Part shown: positions 9,041-17,473 of the stretch, one piece after another
Position numbering within the stretch: the first letter of the stretch is position 1
How the letters are laid out: every line of letters starts with the position of its first letter
Made by a program: the position numbers and the translations under genes
Notes under the pieces: model-generated
Told to the model about the DNA's origin: nothing
Database searches by the model: none
What the model saw: only the letters and a program-made list of their open reading frames with translations
Assembly: GCA_937960895.1 (NCBI GenBank)
Contig: CALCJD010000010.1
Location: 1-57,474 of the forward strand
Source of the DNA: an uncultured Spartobacteria bacterium
GTDB lineage: Bacteria > Verrucomicrobiota > Verrucomicrobiia > Chthoniobacterales > Terrimicrobiaceae
Direction of reading: 5' to 3'
Length of the DNA: 57,474 nucleotides

Positions 9041-9239
9041 CAGGTCACGCATCGATGCCCACGCTTCTTTTCCATCCTCCAAACTCCCCTGCGGAAAAAA
9101 GATGGGGTTATCCGCGATACCACTCATGTCCGTCCTCTTGGCCAACCTCGCAAGGGAGACGTTATTCACCCGTTCGGGTCAAATGCGATTCCCATCAGCG
9201 CCACACCAACGCACCAACATTTAATTAGGCATCCGAAAA

Positions 9240-9251
9240 CAAACCGGTTTG
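9240..9251. promoter_or_regulatory. Possible LacI-family operator palindrome
   Basis: CAAACCGGTTTG is a perfect 12-base palindrome with the central CG common in LacI/GalR-type operators. It sits next to an AT-rich stretch but far from any gene start (935 bases from the PEP-CTERM gene, 809 from the YbhN-like gene). Could be chance. Confidence 0.25.
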
Positions 9252-10059
9252 CTGTATAAACTTATCTTTCTTTTTTCGTTCACTTTGTCACATGCATTGT
9301 TTCCAGGAAGAACTTTGGTTCGGTCCGACCTGCCAGGCCCCACAGTGCCGCCCCACCACCAATGAGCGATGTCCACCTTCTTTGGAATTTTTCCGTTAGG
9401 AGAGCGCCCGTCCGTCAGCCATTAGTCAACCGCTCCGCCATTTCGTCGCATGAAACCCTTGACTCTCCAAACCGCTCCCCCTGTTTTGGCTCTGCCCTCC
9501 CGTCTGTCCCGTGGATTTTGGTTTTTGCAAAGACCGAAATTCGTTCCCATCCCATCAACGGGACTGCGAGCGGAAGACAATGAAGCCCCGGAAGCCGTGC
9601 TTCTTCCCGGACTCCAACAGGTCGGGAAAGTGGGGCCGCCTTGGCAAGGGGTATGCCCCTGACCGCGACAGACCCCATGTTTTCAACAGGTTTGAGGCGG
9701 CCGAAATGAGTCCATCGCCCGGAACCCGCACCGGCCTTCCATGTTGAGCACCATACCGGGTGGCAAGTCAAACGGGCAGAGCGCGGTCTCACGCGGGATC
9801 CCCTCCTGCCCCCTGCCCTGCGGACCGCTCCCGGCCGGCGGTTCGGGCCACCGGTGTGAATCTTCTGGCGTACGGTCGCGATGCCGTGGAACATTCCGGA
9901 TTCTTCATGCCGAAACTGAACCGCCACATCCGGAATCTTCTTCAAATGCCGAACGGAGGGGCCTCCCGCCATCGCGGCGGGGATTTTCGGTGATTTCAAA
10001 CAGGCACACGCATCAACTTGTTAATAATCAATTACTTATTTCATCAGTAATTCCTGTTC

Positions 10060-11079
10060 ATGAAACGCATCCTCCTTCCGGTCATCCAGGCAGCCATCAC
10101 GCTCTTCCTTCTCTGGTGGATCTTTCGCAAGCCCGAGACACGCACCGACATGATGCGCGCCCTGATGAGCGCCGACTACCTGTGGTTGATTCCCGGACTG
10201 CTTTCGGTGGGCGTGGCCTGCCTGCTGCAGACCGAGCGGTGGCGTCTCCTCATGAAAGTGCAGGGGATTTCACTGGGCTGGTTCCGCACACTGCGGGTGT
10301 ACATGATCGGCCTCTTTTTCAACCTCTTCCTGCTGGGCGCCACGGGCGGGGATGTCGTGAAGATTTTTTACGCCATGCGGGAAACCGCCTCCAAGAAAAG
10401 CGCCGCGTTCCTCAGCGTGCTGGTGGACCGCATGATGGGTCTGCTGGCGCTCGTCGCCATCACGGCGGTGCTGGTTTTTCTCCGGTTTGATGCGCTCATG
10501 ACCAAACCCGCGCTGCTTGGCTCGCTGGCCCTCATCATGGGAGCGATGGTCGGTCTGGTCCTCGTGGGTTTCATCGTGGACCGTTTCCATCTCGCGCACA
10601 AACTTCCCAAATGGCTGCCGCTGCATGCGAAGATCGTGGAATTCGCCTCGGCGTTTTCCATTTACGCGCGCGATGCCCGCGTGATGGCGCTGACCTTCGG
10701 ACTGAGCATTCCCGCCCATTTGCTGAATTTCCTGGCGTTTTATTTCGCCGCGCGCGCCTTCGGCGCGTTTGCCCAGCCCACGGGGGTGCTGGACATCTTT
10801 TCCGTTCTGCCGATCGTCAACACCATCGCCGCCCTGCCCATCAGTCTATCGGGCGTCGGGGTGCGCGAGCAGCTGTTTTACGACATGTTCAACAGCCTCT
10901 TCGGCACGCCGGAGAGTCTGGCCGTGATGATCTCGATCACCGGCTTCATGATGACCGTCTTTTGGGCGCTCATCGGCGGCGTGGTTTATCTTTTCTACCG
11001 TCCCAGCGGCGGACTCCATCTCAAGGAAGTGGAGGAGGAGGTTGAAGCCGTCGAGGAATCGATCGAGAATCAGGCGTGA
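10060..11079 (+). CDS. YbhN/UPF0104-type membrane protein (lysylphosphatidylglycerol synthase TM family)
   Basis: 339 aa with about eight hydrophobic segments. It matches the flippase-like integral membrane family that includes YbhN and the membrane half of MprF: 'LLQTERWRLLMKVQGI' early, 'GATGGDVVKIFYAMRET' with 'VLVDRMMGLLALV' in the middle, and 'LPISLSGVGVREQLFYDMF' near the C terminus. The cytoplasmic aminoacyl-transferase half of MprF is absent, so a role in lipid or polysaccharide precursor translocation is possible but unproven. The C terminus is acidic (EVEEEVEAVEE). It overlaps the next gene by 4 bases (ATGA), so the two are translationally coupled. Confidence 0.85.
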   Translation: MKRILLPVIQAAITLFLLWWIFRKPETRTDMMRALMSADYLWLIPGLLSVGVACLLQTERWRLLMKVQGISLGWFRTLRVYMIGLFFNLFLLGATGGDVVKIFYAMRETASKKSAAFLSVLVDRMMGLLALVAITAVLVFLRFDALMTKPALLGSLALIMGAMVGLVLVGFIVDRFHLAHKLPKWLPLHAKIVEFASAFSIYARDARVMALTFGLSIPAHLLNFLAFYFAARAFGAFAQPTGVLDIFSVLPIVNTIAALPISLSGVGVREQLFYDMFNSLFGTPESLAVMISITGFMMTVFWALIGGVVYLFYRPSGGLHLKEVEEEVEAVEESIENQA

Positions 11080-11756
11080 AACGGCCCCGCGTGATCGCCA
11101 ATTTCGCCGTCACGGCGGACGGAAAGGTGTCCACGCGCCGGTTCACCCCCAGCGGGTTCACCCAGCCTGCGGACAAGCGCCGGCTTCAGGAAATCCGGGC
11201 CCTCGGGGACGCGCTTCTCGTCGGCGCCGCCACGGTCTCCGCCGACACCATGAGCATGCGATTGTCGGACCTCGACCTGCGCGCGCAACGCCGGGACGCC
11301 GGACGTCCTCCCGAGCCTCTTCGCGTCATCGTCAGCAACCGCGGCCGTTTCGATCCCGGCGCCCGCGTTTTTGAAAAGGGCGGCGCCCCGCGGGTGATTT
11401 TTTCCACCCGTCGGATGACGCAGAAAACCCGCGCCTGGCTGGCGCCCCTGGCCGATCTCTGGATTTTCGACACCCCCTCGGTCGATCTCGCCGCCGCCCT
11501 GCACATCCTGCACAGGGATTATCGTGTCCGCACCCTCGTCTGCGAGGGGGGACCGACGCTTTTCCGCTCCCTGCTGGAAATCGGTGCCGTGGATGAACTC
11601 CGCGTCACCTGGGCCCCGGTGGTGTTTGGCGGGGCAAAAGCCCCCACCCTCACCGGATTGCCGGGAAATTTTCTCCCGCAGACGGTCCGGGCCCGCCTCG
11701 TCCGGATGGAGCCCGGTGAGGGCGAGTGTTACCTGACCTACCGTCTGGCACGCTGA
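11076..11756 (+). CDS. RibD C-terminal domain reductase
   Basis: 226 aa, a stand-alone RibD-C/dihydrofolate-reductase fold: 'VIANFAVTADGKVSTR' at the start, an NADPH-binding 'ALLVGAATVSAD' and the characteristic 'TLVCEGGPTLFRSLLE' followed by 'VDELRVTWAPVVFGG'. Family members reduce 5-amino-6-ribosylamino-pyrimidinedione phosphate in riboflavin synthesis or act on unrelated pterin-like substrates. No deaminase domain and no other rib gene is present, so the substrate is open. The start overlaps the stop of the preceding YbhN-like gene by 4 bases. Confidence 0.85.
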   Translation: MKRPRVIANFAVTADGKVSTRRFTPSGFTQPADKRRLQEIRALGDALLVGAATVSADTMSMRLSDLDLRAQRRDAGRPPEPLRVIVSNRGRFDPGARVFEKGGAPRVIFSTRRMTQKTRAWLAPLADLWIFDTPSVDLAAALHILHRDYRVRTLVCEGGPTLFRSLLEIGAVDELRVTWAPVVFGGAKAPTLTGLPGNFLPQTVRARLVRMEPGEGECYLTYRLAR

Positions 11757-11783
11757 GCCCCGACGGCGCGAGGCGCGTTCCGG

Positions 11784-12023
11784 TCAAAAAAGCGATCCCT
11801 GGCCGGCATCCCCGGAGGGCGTGCATTCGACCGTGGTCAGAAGATGGAGGATGTCCGAAATGTCCCGGCAGCGCAGAAGCTCCCTTTCGTCCACGTGGAG
11901 GGCGGCCGCGATTTCAAAACTGTAGGCATTGCCAAAGGGCACGGGCTCCCAGTTGCCAAGGAGCCGGATGTCCTGGCCGGTGATTCGTTGAACGGTGAGA
12001 TTGAGGAAATGCCGTGCGTCCAC
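11784..12023 (-). CDS. Small hypothetical protein
   Basis: 79 aa starting at a GTG. The sequence has regular alpha/beta character and a plausible hydrophobic core ('HFLNLTVQRITGQDIRLLG', 'FEIAAALHVDERELL') without low-complexity bias, so it looks like a real protein. It has no signal peptide or membrane segment. It lies just downstream of the Nudix gene on the same strand (85-base gap), so may share its transcript. No family recognised; it could be a lineage-specific acidic domain. Confidence 0.5.
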   Translation of the reverse strand: MDARHFLNLTVQRITGQDIRLLGNWEPVPFGNAYSFEIAAALHVDERELLRCRDISDILHLLTTVECTPSGDAGQGSLF

Positions 12024-12108
12024 GGGGGGAAATTACAGGAGGGCTTTTTCGGGTGGCAAGCTATGATCCGCCCAATCCTCCGTCCCCGGACCCGGCCGGC
12101 CTGTCCGC

Positions 12109-12717
12109 TCAGAGCGTTTCCCAGGCGTCGAGGACAATTTGCGACCAGCTTTCCAATGTGTCCCGGCGGGACCGCAATTCGTCCACGGAGAGAAATGCGA
12201 GTTCGGCGATGGCCTTTTCCCCGGGCGTCACCACGGGATTCCCGAGGGTGACGATGTGGACGATGCCCAGATGGACGCGTCCCACCTCATTGGAGTCGTC
12301 GTTGATCAACGCCGCCACCCGGTCCTCGTACCCGCCGTCAAATTTCAGCTCCTCCTCGATCTCGCGATGCACCGCGGCGCGGTAGGCATCCCGGTCAAAG
12401 GAAAAGAGGCTTTCGTCCCCGTCGTTGATGTGTCCGCCGATGCCGATGGACCCTTTTGCGACCAGGCGTTTTTCCCCCGACTTCGCACCTCGCACGTAGT
12501 GCAGGATTTTGCCGTTCCAAGTGAACACCGCGTAGGGAATGATCTGTTTGTGGGTGGGATCATCCTCCGCCTTCGAGCGGGGCAGGAAATAATTGTTCTC
12601 CCGCTTCAAAAAGGCGTCGATGTACCGGTCCGTCTCGGCGTTCAGTCCCTGAAAGGCGCCGAGTTCATCAAAAAGCGCGCGGCGCACCACGAGCACATTT
12701 TCCTCTTGTTTGGCCAT
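12109..12717 (-). CDS. Nudix-type hydrolase, atypical Nudix box
   Basis: 202 aa. The central part carries 'KGSIGIGGHINDGDE' followed by a stretch ending 'AVHREIEEEL', the glycine and REx2EE parts of a Nudix box, but with about eight extra residues between them. This spacing is found in a Nudix subgroup often annotated as phosphoesterase. The N-terminal 80 residues include a 'RYIDAFLKRENNYFLPRSKAE' segment that precedes the Nudix fold in that subgroup. Substrate unknown, probably a nucleotide derivative. The gene is divergent from the LacI regulator. Confidence 0.8.
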   Translation of the reverse strand: MAKQEENVLVVRRALFDELGAFQGLNAETDRYIDAFLKRENNYFLPRSKAEDDPTHKQIIPYAVFTWNGKILHYVRGAKSGEKRLVAKGSIGIGGHINDGDESLFSFDRDAYRAAVHREIEEELKFDGGYEDRVAALINDDSNEVGRVHLGIVHIVTLGNPVVTPGEKAIAELAFLSVDELRSRRDTLESWSQIVLDAWETL

Positions 12718-12800
12718 GTGGGGCGATGCTGAACAGACGGGGAAAATCCGCCAAGCCCTTTTCCAATGTGCGGGTTTTCAGTTGCAATTTTCCGGATTCC

Positions 12801-12815
12801 ACGCAACTGTTGCGT
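12801..12815. promoter_or_regulatory. Palindrome at the LacI regulator start, candidate operator
   Basis: ACGCAACTGTTGCGT is a perfect 7-bp inverted repeat around one central base, ending 2 bases before the proposed GTG start at 12818. LacI-family genes are often autoregulated through such sites. The odd symmetry differs from the usual CG-centred operator, so this is an inference. Confidence 0.4.
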
Positions 12816-12817
12816 CA

Positions 12818-13942
12818 GTGAAGCTACAACGCGTATCTCTCGATCATATTGCGAAGCTGGCGGGCGTTCACAAAGCCACTGTCTCCCGTGCGCTCCGCAA
12901 TCATCCCACCATTCCCAAGGCGACGCGTGATCGCATTCAGGAGATCGCGCGCAGGGAGGGTTATCGTCCCAATCCCTTGGTGGCCATGTATCAAGCCCAG
13001 GCGCGTTCCAGCCGGCCGACCACGATGCAGGCCGCCATGGGCTGGCTGAACGACTATCCGAATCCGGCCTCGTGGAATGAATTTCCCTGGTTGCGGGGTT
13101 ATCTGGCCGGTGCGCGTCAGCGCTGTGCGGACATGGGGTACCGCCTGGAGGAAATCACCCTGTCGACAGCCAATGGCAGCACCTTCGAGGAGGAGGTGTC
13201 CCGCGCCTCGAAGCTCCTGAAGAGCAAGGGCATTTACGGCATCATCATGCCGCTCATGCTCAACTACCAGTATCTGCTCGCCGAGTGGGAAAACTGCGTG
13301 GTTTCCCTGATCGGCAGCGGCCACCTGCGTCCGCCGATCGGACTCGAGGGGTTGCATGCCCAGTTTTACCCGCAGCGGTTCCCCATCGCCGACCGTGACC
13401 TCTTCTTCAACGTGCGGCTTGCCTTCCAGAATGTGCTCAAGCTGGGCTACATGCGGATCGGCTTGGTTTACAGCCGCTACATCGATGCGGAGGCCAACGG
13501 ACTGGCCCAGGCGGGCTATTTGATCGAACAAAGCCACCTTCCGGCCAGCGACCGCATTCCGATCCTTTTCCTGGAACGCTTCAAGGAAGGCCGTCCACCG
13601 GCCTTCGACCGCTGGATGGAGGAATACAAACCCGACGCCATTCTCTGCCTCAACCCCATCGTGCGGGACTGGCTCGAGGAACTCGGGCTCCATGCGCCCG
13701 AGGACATCGGACTCGCCAACCTCAACTTGGTGTCCGACGTCTCGGACTGGGCCGGTGTGGACGAGCAGCACCAGGAAATCGGCGCCGCCGCCGTCGACAT
13801 TCTCATCGGCGCGCTCAGCCGCAACGAACTGGGCCTGCCTCCGCAGCCGCGCCGCATTCTCATTCCGGGTGAATGGGTGCCCGGCTCGACCCTGCGCGCC
13901 CCGGCCAGTCAGCAGGAAGTTTCCGCGATGATCCGACGCTAA
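12818..13942 (+). CDS. LacI-family transcriptional regulator
   Basis: 374 aa from a GTG start, chosen because the DNA-binding domain begins at once: 'VSLDHIAKLAGVHKATVSRALRNHP' followed by a hinge helix (about 1-60). The C-terminal ~300 residues are a periplasmic-binding-protein-like sensor domain, as in LacI/GalR regulators of sugar use in Opitutia. An in-frame upstream extension to 12710 is open but shows no homology. No sugar-catabolic gene is adjacent, so the effector is unknown. A palindrome abuts the start (12801-12815) and a hairpin overlaps the stop (13928-13955). Confidence 0.9.
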   Translation: MKLQRVSLDHIAKLAGVHKATVSRALRNHPTIPKATRDRIQEIARREGYRPNPLVAMYQAQARSSRPTTMQAAMGWLNDYPNPASWNEFPWLRGYLAGARQRCADMGYRLEEITLSTANGSTFEEEVSRASKLLKSKGIYGIIMPLMLNYQYLLAEWENCVVSLIGSGHLRPPIGLEGLHAQFYPQRFPIADRDLFFNVRLAFQNVLKLGYMRIGLVYSRYIDAEANGLAQAGYLIEQSHLPASDRIPILFLERFKEGRPPAFDRWMEEYKPDAILCLNPIVRDWLEELGLHAPEDIGLANLNLVSDVSDWAGVDEQHQEIGAAAVDILIGALSRNELGLPPQPRRILIPGEWVPGSTLRAPASQQEVSAMIRR

Positions 13943-13955
13943 CCCGTCGGATCAT
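13928..13955. terminator. Hairpin between the LacI regulator and the rhomboid-like gene
   Basis: ATGATCCGACG / CGTCGGATCAT, an 11-bp perfect stem with a 6-base loop (CTAACC). It includes the stop codon of the LacI gene and lies between two convergent genes. There is no strong T-run, so it may be a weak bidirectional terminator or a 3'-end stabiliser. Confidence 0.5.
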
Positions 13956-13968
13956 TTCCTGCAGATTC

Positions 13969-14715
13969 CTAACCCTTCGGCAGATGCGCCGCGCAATATT
14001 CGCGGCCGTCATCGGCCACCCGAAACTCCGCCTCCGGATGGCTTGATTCCGTGATCCCGCAGGTTTCGCAGCGGTGCAAAGTGGGAGCAACCTCCCGTTT
14101 CGCGGATTCAAACCGTGCCCGGCGCATCTCCACCTCCCGCCGGTTGCGGGCCTGACGGAACAGCTGCGGTCCGAAAAAGGACAGATAGTTGATCAGACAC
14201 AGGCCGATGGCCGCCTGGGTGGACGCGCCGCCTCCCACAAACAGAAATCCCCAGGGAAACACCAGGCTCAGGAGGGCGAGCCATTTGAGCTTCATCGGGA
14301 AAAAGAAAAACAGGATCTCCAAATCGGGGGCCAGCGTGGCCAGGGCCAGGATGAGGGAAAAATTCAGAATCAGATTGCCGAAGTTGGGACCGAGGAAAAA
14401 CGTCGCCGCGGTGCACCCGGCCCAGCCCAGAAAATAATACAGATTGAGTCGCGCCGTCCCCCAGGTCGCCTCCAGCATGTCCCCCACCCACCAGGTGAAG
14501 GCGAGGTAAAAAAAGATCCACAGCATGCTCGTGGTCGTCGGAATGAAAATCCACGTCACCAGCCGCCACACCTGCCCCTGCATCACGAGCGCGGGGTCCA
14601 GCGCAATCAACTCCACAATCGGACGCTTCAGCAGAATGAGCAGGTAAACCAGCGCATTCAACATCACGACGTAGCGAATGAGGCCGGGTATGGCCAGACG
14701 GGACAGGAAATTCAC
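13969..14715 (-). CDS. Rhomboid-fold membrane protein with zinc-ribbon-like tail
   Basis: 248 aa from GTG 14715. Six hydrophobic segments fill residues 10 to about 185, and the 'GQVWRLVTWIFIP' and 'LGWAGCTAATFFLGPN' segments resemble the rhomboid superfamily. I do not see the catalytic GxSG motif or the partner His in the last helix, so proteolytic activity is unlikely; it may be a derlin/rhomboid pseudoprotease. The C-terminal soluble tail has 'CETCG' followed later by 'EYCAAH', consistent with a Cys/His metal-binding knuckle. Role unknown. Confidence 0.75.
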   Translation of the reverse strand: MNFLSRLAIPGLIRYVVMLNALVYLLILLKRPIVELIALDPALVMQGQVWRLVTWIFIPTTTSMLWIFFYLAFTWWVGDMLEATWGTARLNLYYFLGWAGCTAATFFLGPNFGNLILNFSLILALATLAPDLEILFFFFPMKLKWLALLSLVFPWGFLFVGGGASTQAAIGLCLINYLSFFGPQLFRQARNRREVEMRRARFESAKREVAPTLHRCETCGITESSHPEAEFRVADDGREYCAAHLPKG

Positions 14716-14814
14716 AACGCAGCAATCTGTCCGTTCTTCCCAAAACGTTCAACTTTTCTCACCTTGCCCCGATCGATTTGGTGGTGAGCCGACCCGAGCT
14801 GCTGGTCGGGAAAG

Positions 14815-14888
14815 TGGCTGCCTCGCATGGATTCGAACCATGACAAACAGATCCAGAATCTGCAGTGCTACCGTTACACCACGAGGCA
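14815..14888 (-). tRNA. tRNA-Gln (anticodon CTG)
   Basis: Folds as a complete cloverleaf on the minus strand: acceptor TGCCTCG/CGAGGCA, D-arm with AACGGTAG, anticodon arm GCAGA-TTCTGGA-TCTGT with anticodon CTG, T-arm CATGG-TTCGAAT-CCATG, discriminator G and an encoded CCA at 14817-14815. It lies between the rhomboid-like and mannose-1-phosphate guanylyltransferase genes. An imperfect hairpin (CCGACC/GGTCGG) lies just downstream. Confidence 0.95.
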
Positions 14889-15037
14889 AGAAAGGGAGGG
14901 ATACTTTTGCACAACTTTCGCCGGGTGCAATGCAAAATTGCGTCCTTCGATCGGAAACCGAAACGTTTCCCGGAAGGCACCGGCTGCCGGCCGGCGTCGG
15001 GGGGGAGGCTGCGGCACCGGGCCCGTTCCGCCTTTCC

Positions 15038-16087
15038 CTACTGCACCGACTTGGGCAGGAGGGGCTGAAGTTTTTTGATGTCCTGCACGGCGTCGCGGTG
15101 GCAGACGAGGATGGCGTCGGGGGTTTCGACCACGACGAGGTTCTCGACACCGCAGAGGGCGATGAGGCGTCCGCTGCTCACGGCGACGTTGTTGCTCGAT
15201 TCGTGCTGAACAACCTCGCCGCGGAGGGTGTTGCCGTCGTCGTCGTGACCGAGGTGTTCGGGCAGGGCCGTCCAGGATCCGACATCGTCCCAGTCGAACT
15301 TCGCCCGGACGGCCTGCACTTCGGAGGCCTTTTCCATGACGGCATAGTCGACGGAAATTTTCGGCAGCGCGCTGAAGCGTTCCGCGAGGTAGGCCGAGGG
15401 ATCGCCGGCGGGAAAGTCCTCGATGAATTTCCCCAGAGCCGGAACGAGTCGCTCCACCTCGCGCTGGAAGACCTCGGAGCGCCAGAGGAACATGCCCGCA
15501 TTCCACGCGTACTGCCCGCTGCGCAGGTAGGCATTGGCGGTCGGCAGATCGGGTTTTTCGACAAAACGCAGCACGCGGCAGGTTTCGCCGTCCTCGTCGC
15601 CCAAATGCAGGTAGCCGAAGCCCGTGGCGGGAAAGGTGGGAGGGATGGCGAAAACCACCAGGGCGTCGCGCGAGGCGGCGGTTTGCGCGGCGGTCGCGAG
15701 TTGTTTTTGGAAAATCGGAATGTTGTGGATCATCGCATCCGCGGGCAGCAGGGCGCAAATGGCCTGCGGATCCCGGGCACGCGCCAGCCCCGTGGCCAGC
15801 GCACAGGCCGGGGCGGTGTCGCGTTTTTCAGGTTCGGCGATGATGTTGCCTTCCGGAACAAACGGCAGTTCGGCCCGCACGGCGGCGGCCTGGGCGGCAT
15901 TGGTCAGGACGTAGACCCGCTCCCAGGCAATCAGCCCTTCCAAGCGGCGGGCCGTCATTTCGATGAGGGTGCGGTCGCTCAGCAGGCGCAGAAGGTGCTT
16001 CGGGGTCTTGGAGCGGCTGAGCGGCCAGAAGCGTTCACCACTGCCACCTGCCATGATGAAAACGTGGAGATGATCGAATACGGACAT
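15038..16087 (-). CDS. manC: Mannose-1-phosphate guanylyltransferase
   Basis: 349 aa from ATG 16087. The nucleotidyltransferase signature 'FIMAGGSGERFWPLSR' is at residues 10-25 and 'KTPKHLLRL' follows; 'FVEKPDLPTANAYL' and 'YAWNAGMFLWR' are typical of GDP-mannose pyrophosphorylases. It makes GDP-mannose from mannose-1-phosphate and GTP for polysaccharide synthesis. The length fits the single-domain form without the isomerase domain of bifunctional AlgA; a separate isomerase gene is at 55896-56846. An upstream in-frame extension to 16138 has no homology. Confidence 0.93.
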   Translation of the reverse strand: MSVFDHLHVFIMAGGSGERFWPLSRSKTPKHLLRLLSDRTLIEMTARRLEGLIAWERVYVLTNAAQAAAVRAELPFVPEGNIIAEPEKRDTAPACALATGLARARDPQAICALLPADAMIHNIPIFQKQLATAAQTAASRDALVVFAIPPTFPATGFGYLHLGDEDGETCRVLRFVEKPDLPTANAYLRSGQYAWNAGMFLWRSEVFQREVERLVPALGKFIEDFPAGDPSAYLAERFSALPKISVDYAVMEKASEVQAVRAKFDWDDVGSWTALPEHLGHDDDGNTLRGEVVQHESSNNVAVSSGRLIALCGVENLVVVETPDAILVCHRDAVQDIKKLQPLLPKSVQ

Positions 16088-16214
16088 AATGGATAAACGC
16101 AGTCTCCCAGCATCGCAGACATCCCGCCAAAGACGCAAGGCGGATTGCCGCCGCGCGATCGCGCGGAAACGGGGCGGACGTCCCCGGCCGAAGGACGCCG
16201 TTCGCCCGGAGATC

Positions 16215-17471
16215 CTACACGAGTCCGACCGGTTTGAACCGGTGATTGGGAAGCACGGTTTTCAGCGCGCGGTTGCCGAGATGTTCCGCGACGACCTCGC
16301 CGAGCACATCGCGAAAATCGGTGGTGTGCAGCAGATCCCGTCCTTGGTGCAGCTGTTCCTTCGCGAGGCCGGGCCACCGCGTGATGACCGGCTGCCGCGC
16401 CTTCCCCGCGACGGCGCCGAGGGCCAGCATGCAATTGGCCCAGCCGTGATCGGTTCCGCCCGTGCCGTTCTCGGCGGCGGTGCGTCCAAAGTCGCTGATG
16501 GTGAGAACGAGGGTGTCCTTCATGCGCTCGCCCATGTCTTGGTGAAACGCGGCCAGTCCGTCGGCGAGGTTCTGGACAAGGTTGCCGTAGCTGCCGATCA
16601 CCCCGCCCTGCGCCTGATGCGTATCCCATCCGCCGTAGTCGATTTCAATGACCTCGACTCCGATGTCGGACTTGATCAGTCGGGCGGCCTCCGCGAGCCG
16701 GCGGGAGAATTCGTTCCGGGGATAGGCGGCCCCCGGCCGGTACGCGGTGTGGGCGGCTTTCCGGATGATGTCGATGCCCTCGATGGTGGTCTGCGCGGTG
16801 TCCGCAAGCAGATCGCGCGCGGCGGCCCGGTGGTCCGGCGCGGGCGTGCAATAGGCGTGTTCCAGCGCGGCGCGCATGGCGACCTCGTCGCCCTTGACCA
16901 GGCTGGGGAAATTGAGATCGGCGATGCCATGGAGGGCGACCGCCGGGGCTTTGCCGCGGAGGATGCGCGGAAGGTTGTCCCCGATCGAAACGGCGCGCAC
17001 GGGACCGTGCCCCTCCGAGGTGGCCAGATGGCGGTTGAGCCATCCGTCGGAATTCACGGTGTTTCCCGTCACGCCGGTCTCCCAGGTGTCCTGCTCCTCG
17101 AAATGCGACCGCGTGTTGAAGTCGTAGCCGACCGCGTGGAGGGCGCGGGCCTGACCCGAGGCAAAGAGCGGCTGCAGCGCGGCCGCGCGCGGATGGAGCC
17201 CGAAAAAGCCGTCCAGATCCAGGGCGCCTTCGGGCTGTCCGGGCGGGGCGATGCGCAGATTTTTCCGGAGTCCGGCGTACGCGGGATCGCCGTAGGGCAC
17301 GATGAAGTTCAGCCCGTCCATGCCGCCGCGCAGGAAAATCACGACCAGGGTTTTGCCCTTTGCGACGCCGGGCTTGGGTTGGGTTTCGGCAAGAAGGCGG
17401 ACCGGCGAAAATCCGCAATAAAGCGCAAGCGCGCCGGACGACTTGAGAAAATAACGGCGGGTGACGTTCAT
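16215..17471 (-). CDS. DUF1501 protein, Tat-exported
   Basis: 418 aa. The N terminus has a twin-arginine signal (TRRYFLKSSGALALYCG). The rest matches DUF1501 of the alkaline-phosphatase-like superfamily: 'TLVVIFLRGGMDGLNFIVP', 'HFEEQDTWETG', 'IDYGGWDTHQAQGG', 'LVLTISDFGRTAAENGTGGTDHGWAN'. These Asp/His/Ser clusters are the likely metal site. The gene starts 2 bases after the stop of the DUF1800 gene; this pair is very common in Verrucomicrobiota and Planctomycetota and is thought to act together at the cell envelope. The reaction is not known. Confidence 0.92.
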   Translation of the reverse strand: MNVTRRYFLKSSGALALYCGFSPVRLLAETQPKPGVAKGKTLVVIFLRGGMDGLNFIVPYGDPAYAGLRKNLRIAPPGQPEGALDLDGFFGLHPRAAALQPLFASGQARALHAVGYDFNTRSHFEEQDTWETGVTGNTVNSDGWLNRHLATSEGHGPVRAVSIGDNLPRILRGKAPAVALHGIADLNFPSLVKGDEVAMRAALEHAYCTPAPDHRAAARDLLADTAQTTIEGIDIIRKAAHTAYRPGAAYPRNEFSRRLAEAARLIKSDIGVEVIEIDYGGWDTHQAQGGVIGSYGNLVQNLADGLAAFHQDMGERMKDTLVLTISDFGRTAAENGTGGTDHGWANCMLALGAVAGKARQPVITRWPGLAKEQLHQGRDLLHTTDFRDVLGEVVAEHLGNRALKTVLPNHRFKPVGLV

Positions 17472-17473
17472 GG

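Larger units (their letters stand above)
8305..10059. other. Gene-poor 1.75 kb region
   Basis: No reading frame here has family features or convincing codon use on either strand. The first ~280 bases are the leader of the PEP-CTERM gene and hold a small hairpin (CCCCTC/GAGGGG, 8532-8553). Further on there are a perfect hairpin at 9023-9040, a LacI-type palindrome at 9240-9251 and a short AT-rich stretch at about 9220-9300. The last ~50 bases before 10060 are AT-rich and probably carry the promoter of the YbhN-like gene. The rest looks like decayed or non-coding DNA. Confidence 0.5.

Noticed and set aside
9415..9999. 194-residue open frame in the gene-poor region
   Set aside because: Arg/Gly-rich composition and no recognisable fold; likely random in high-GC DNA.
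14791..14810. Hairpin just downstream of tRNA-Gln as a terminator
   Set aside because: Only a 6-bp stem with a 9-base loop and no T-run on the minus strand.
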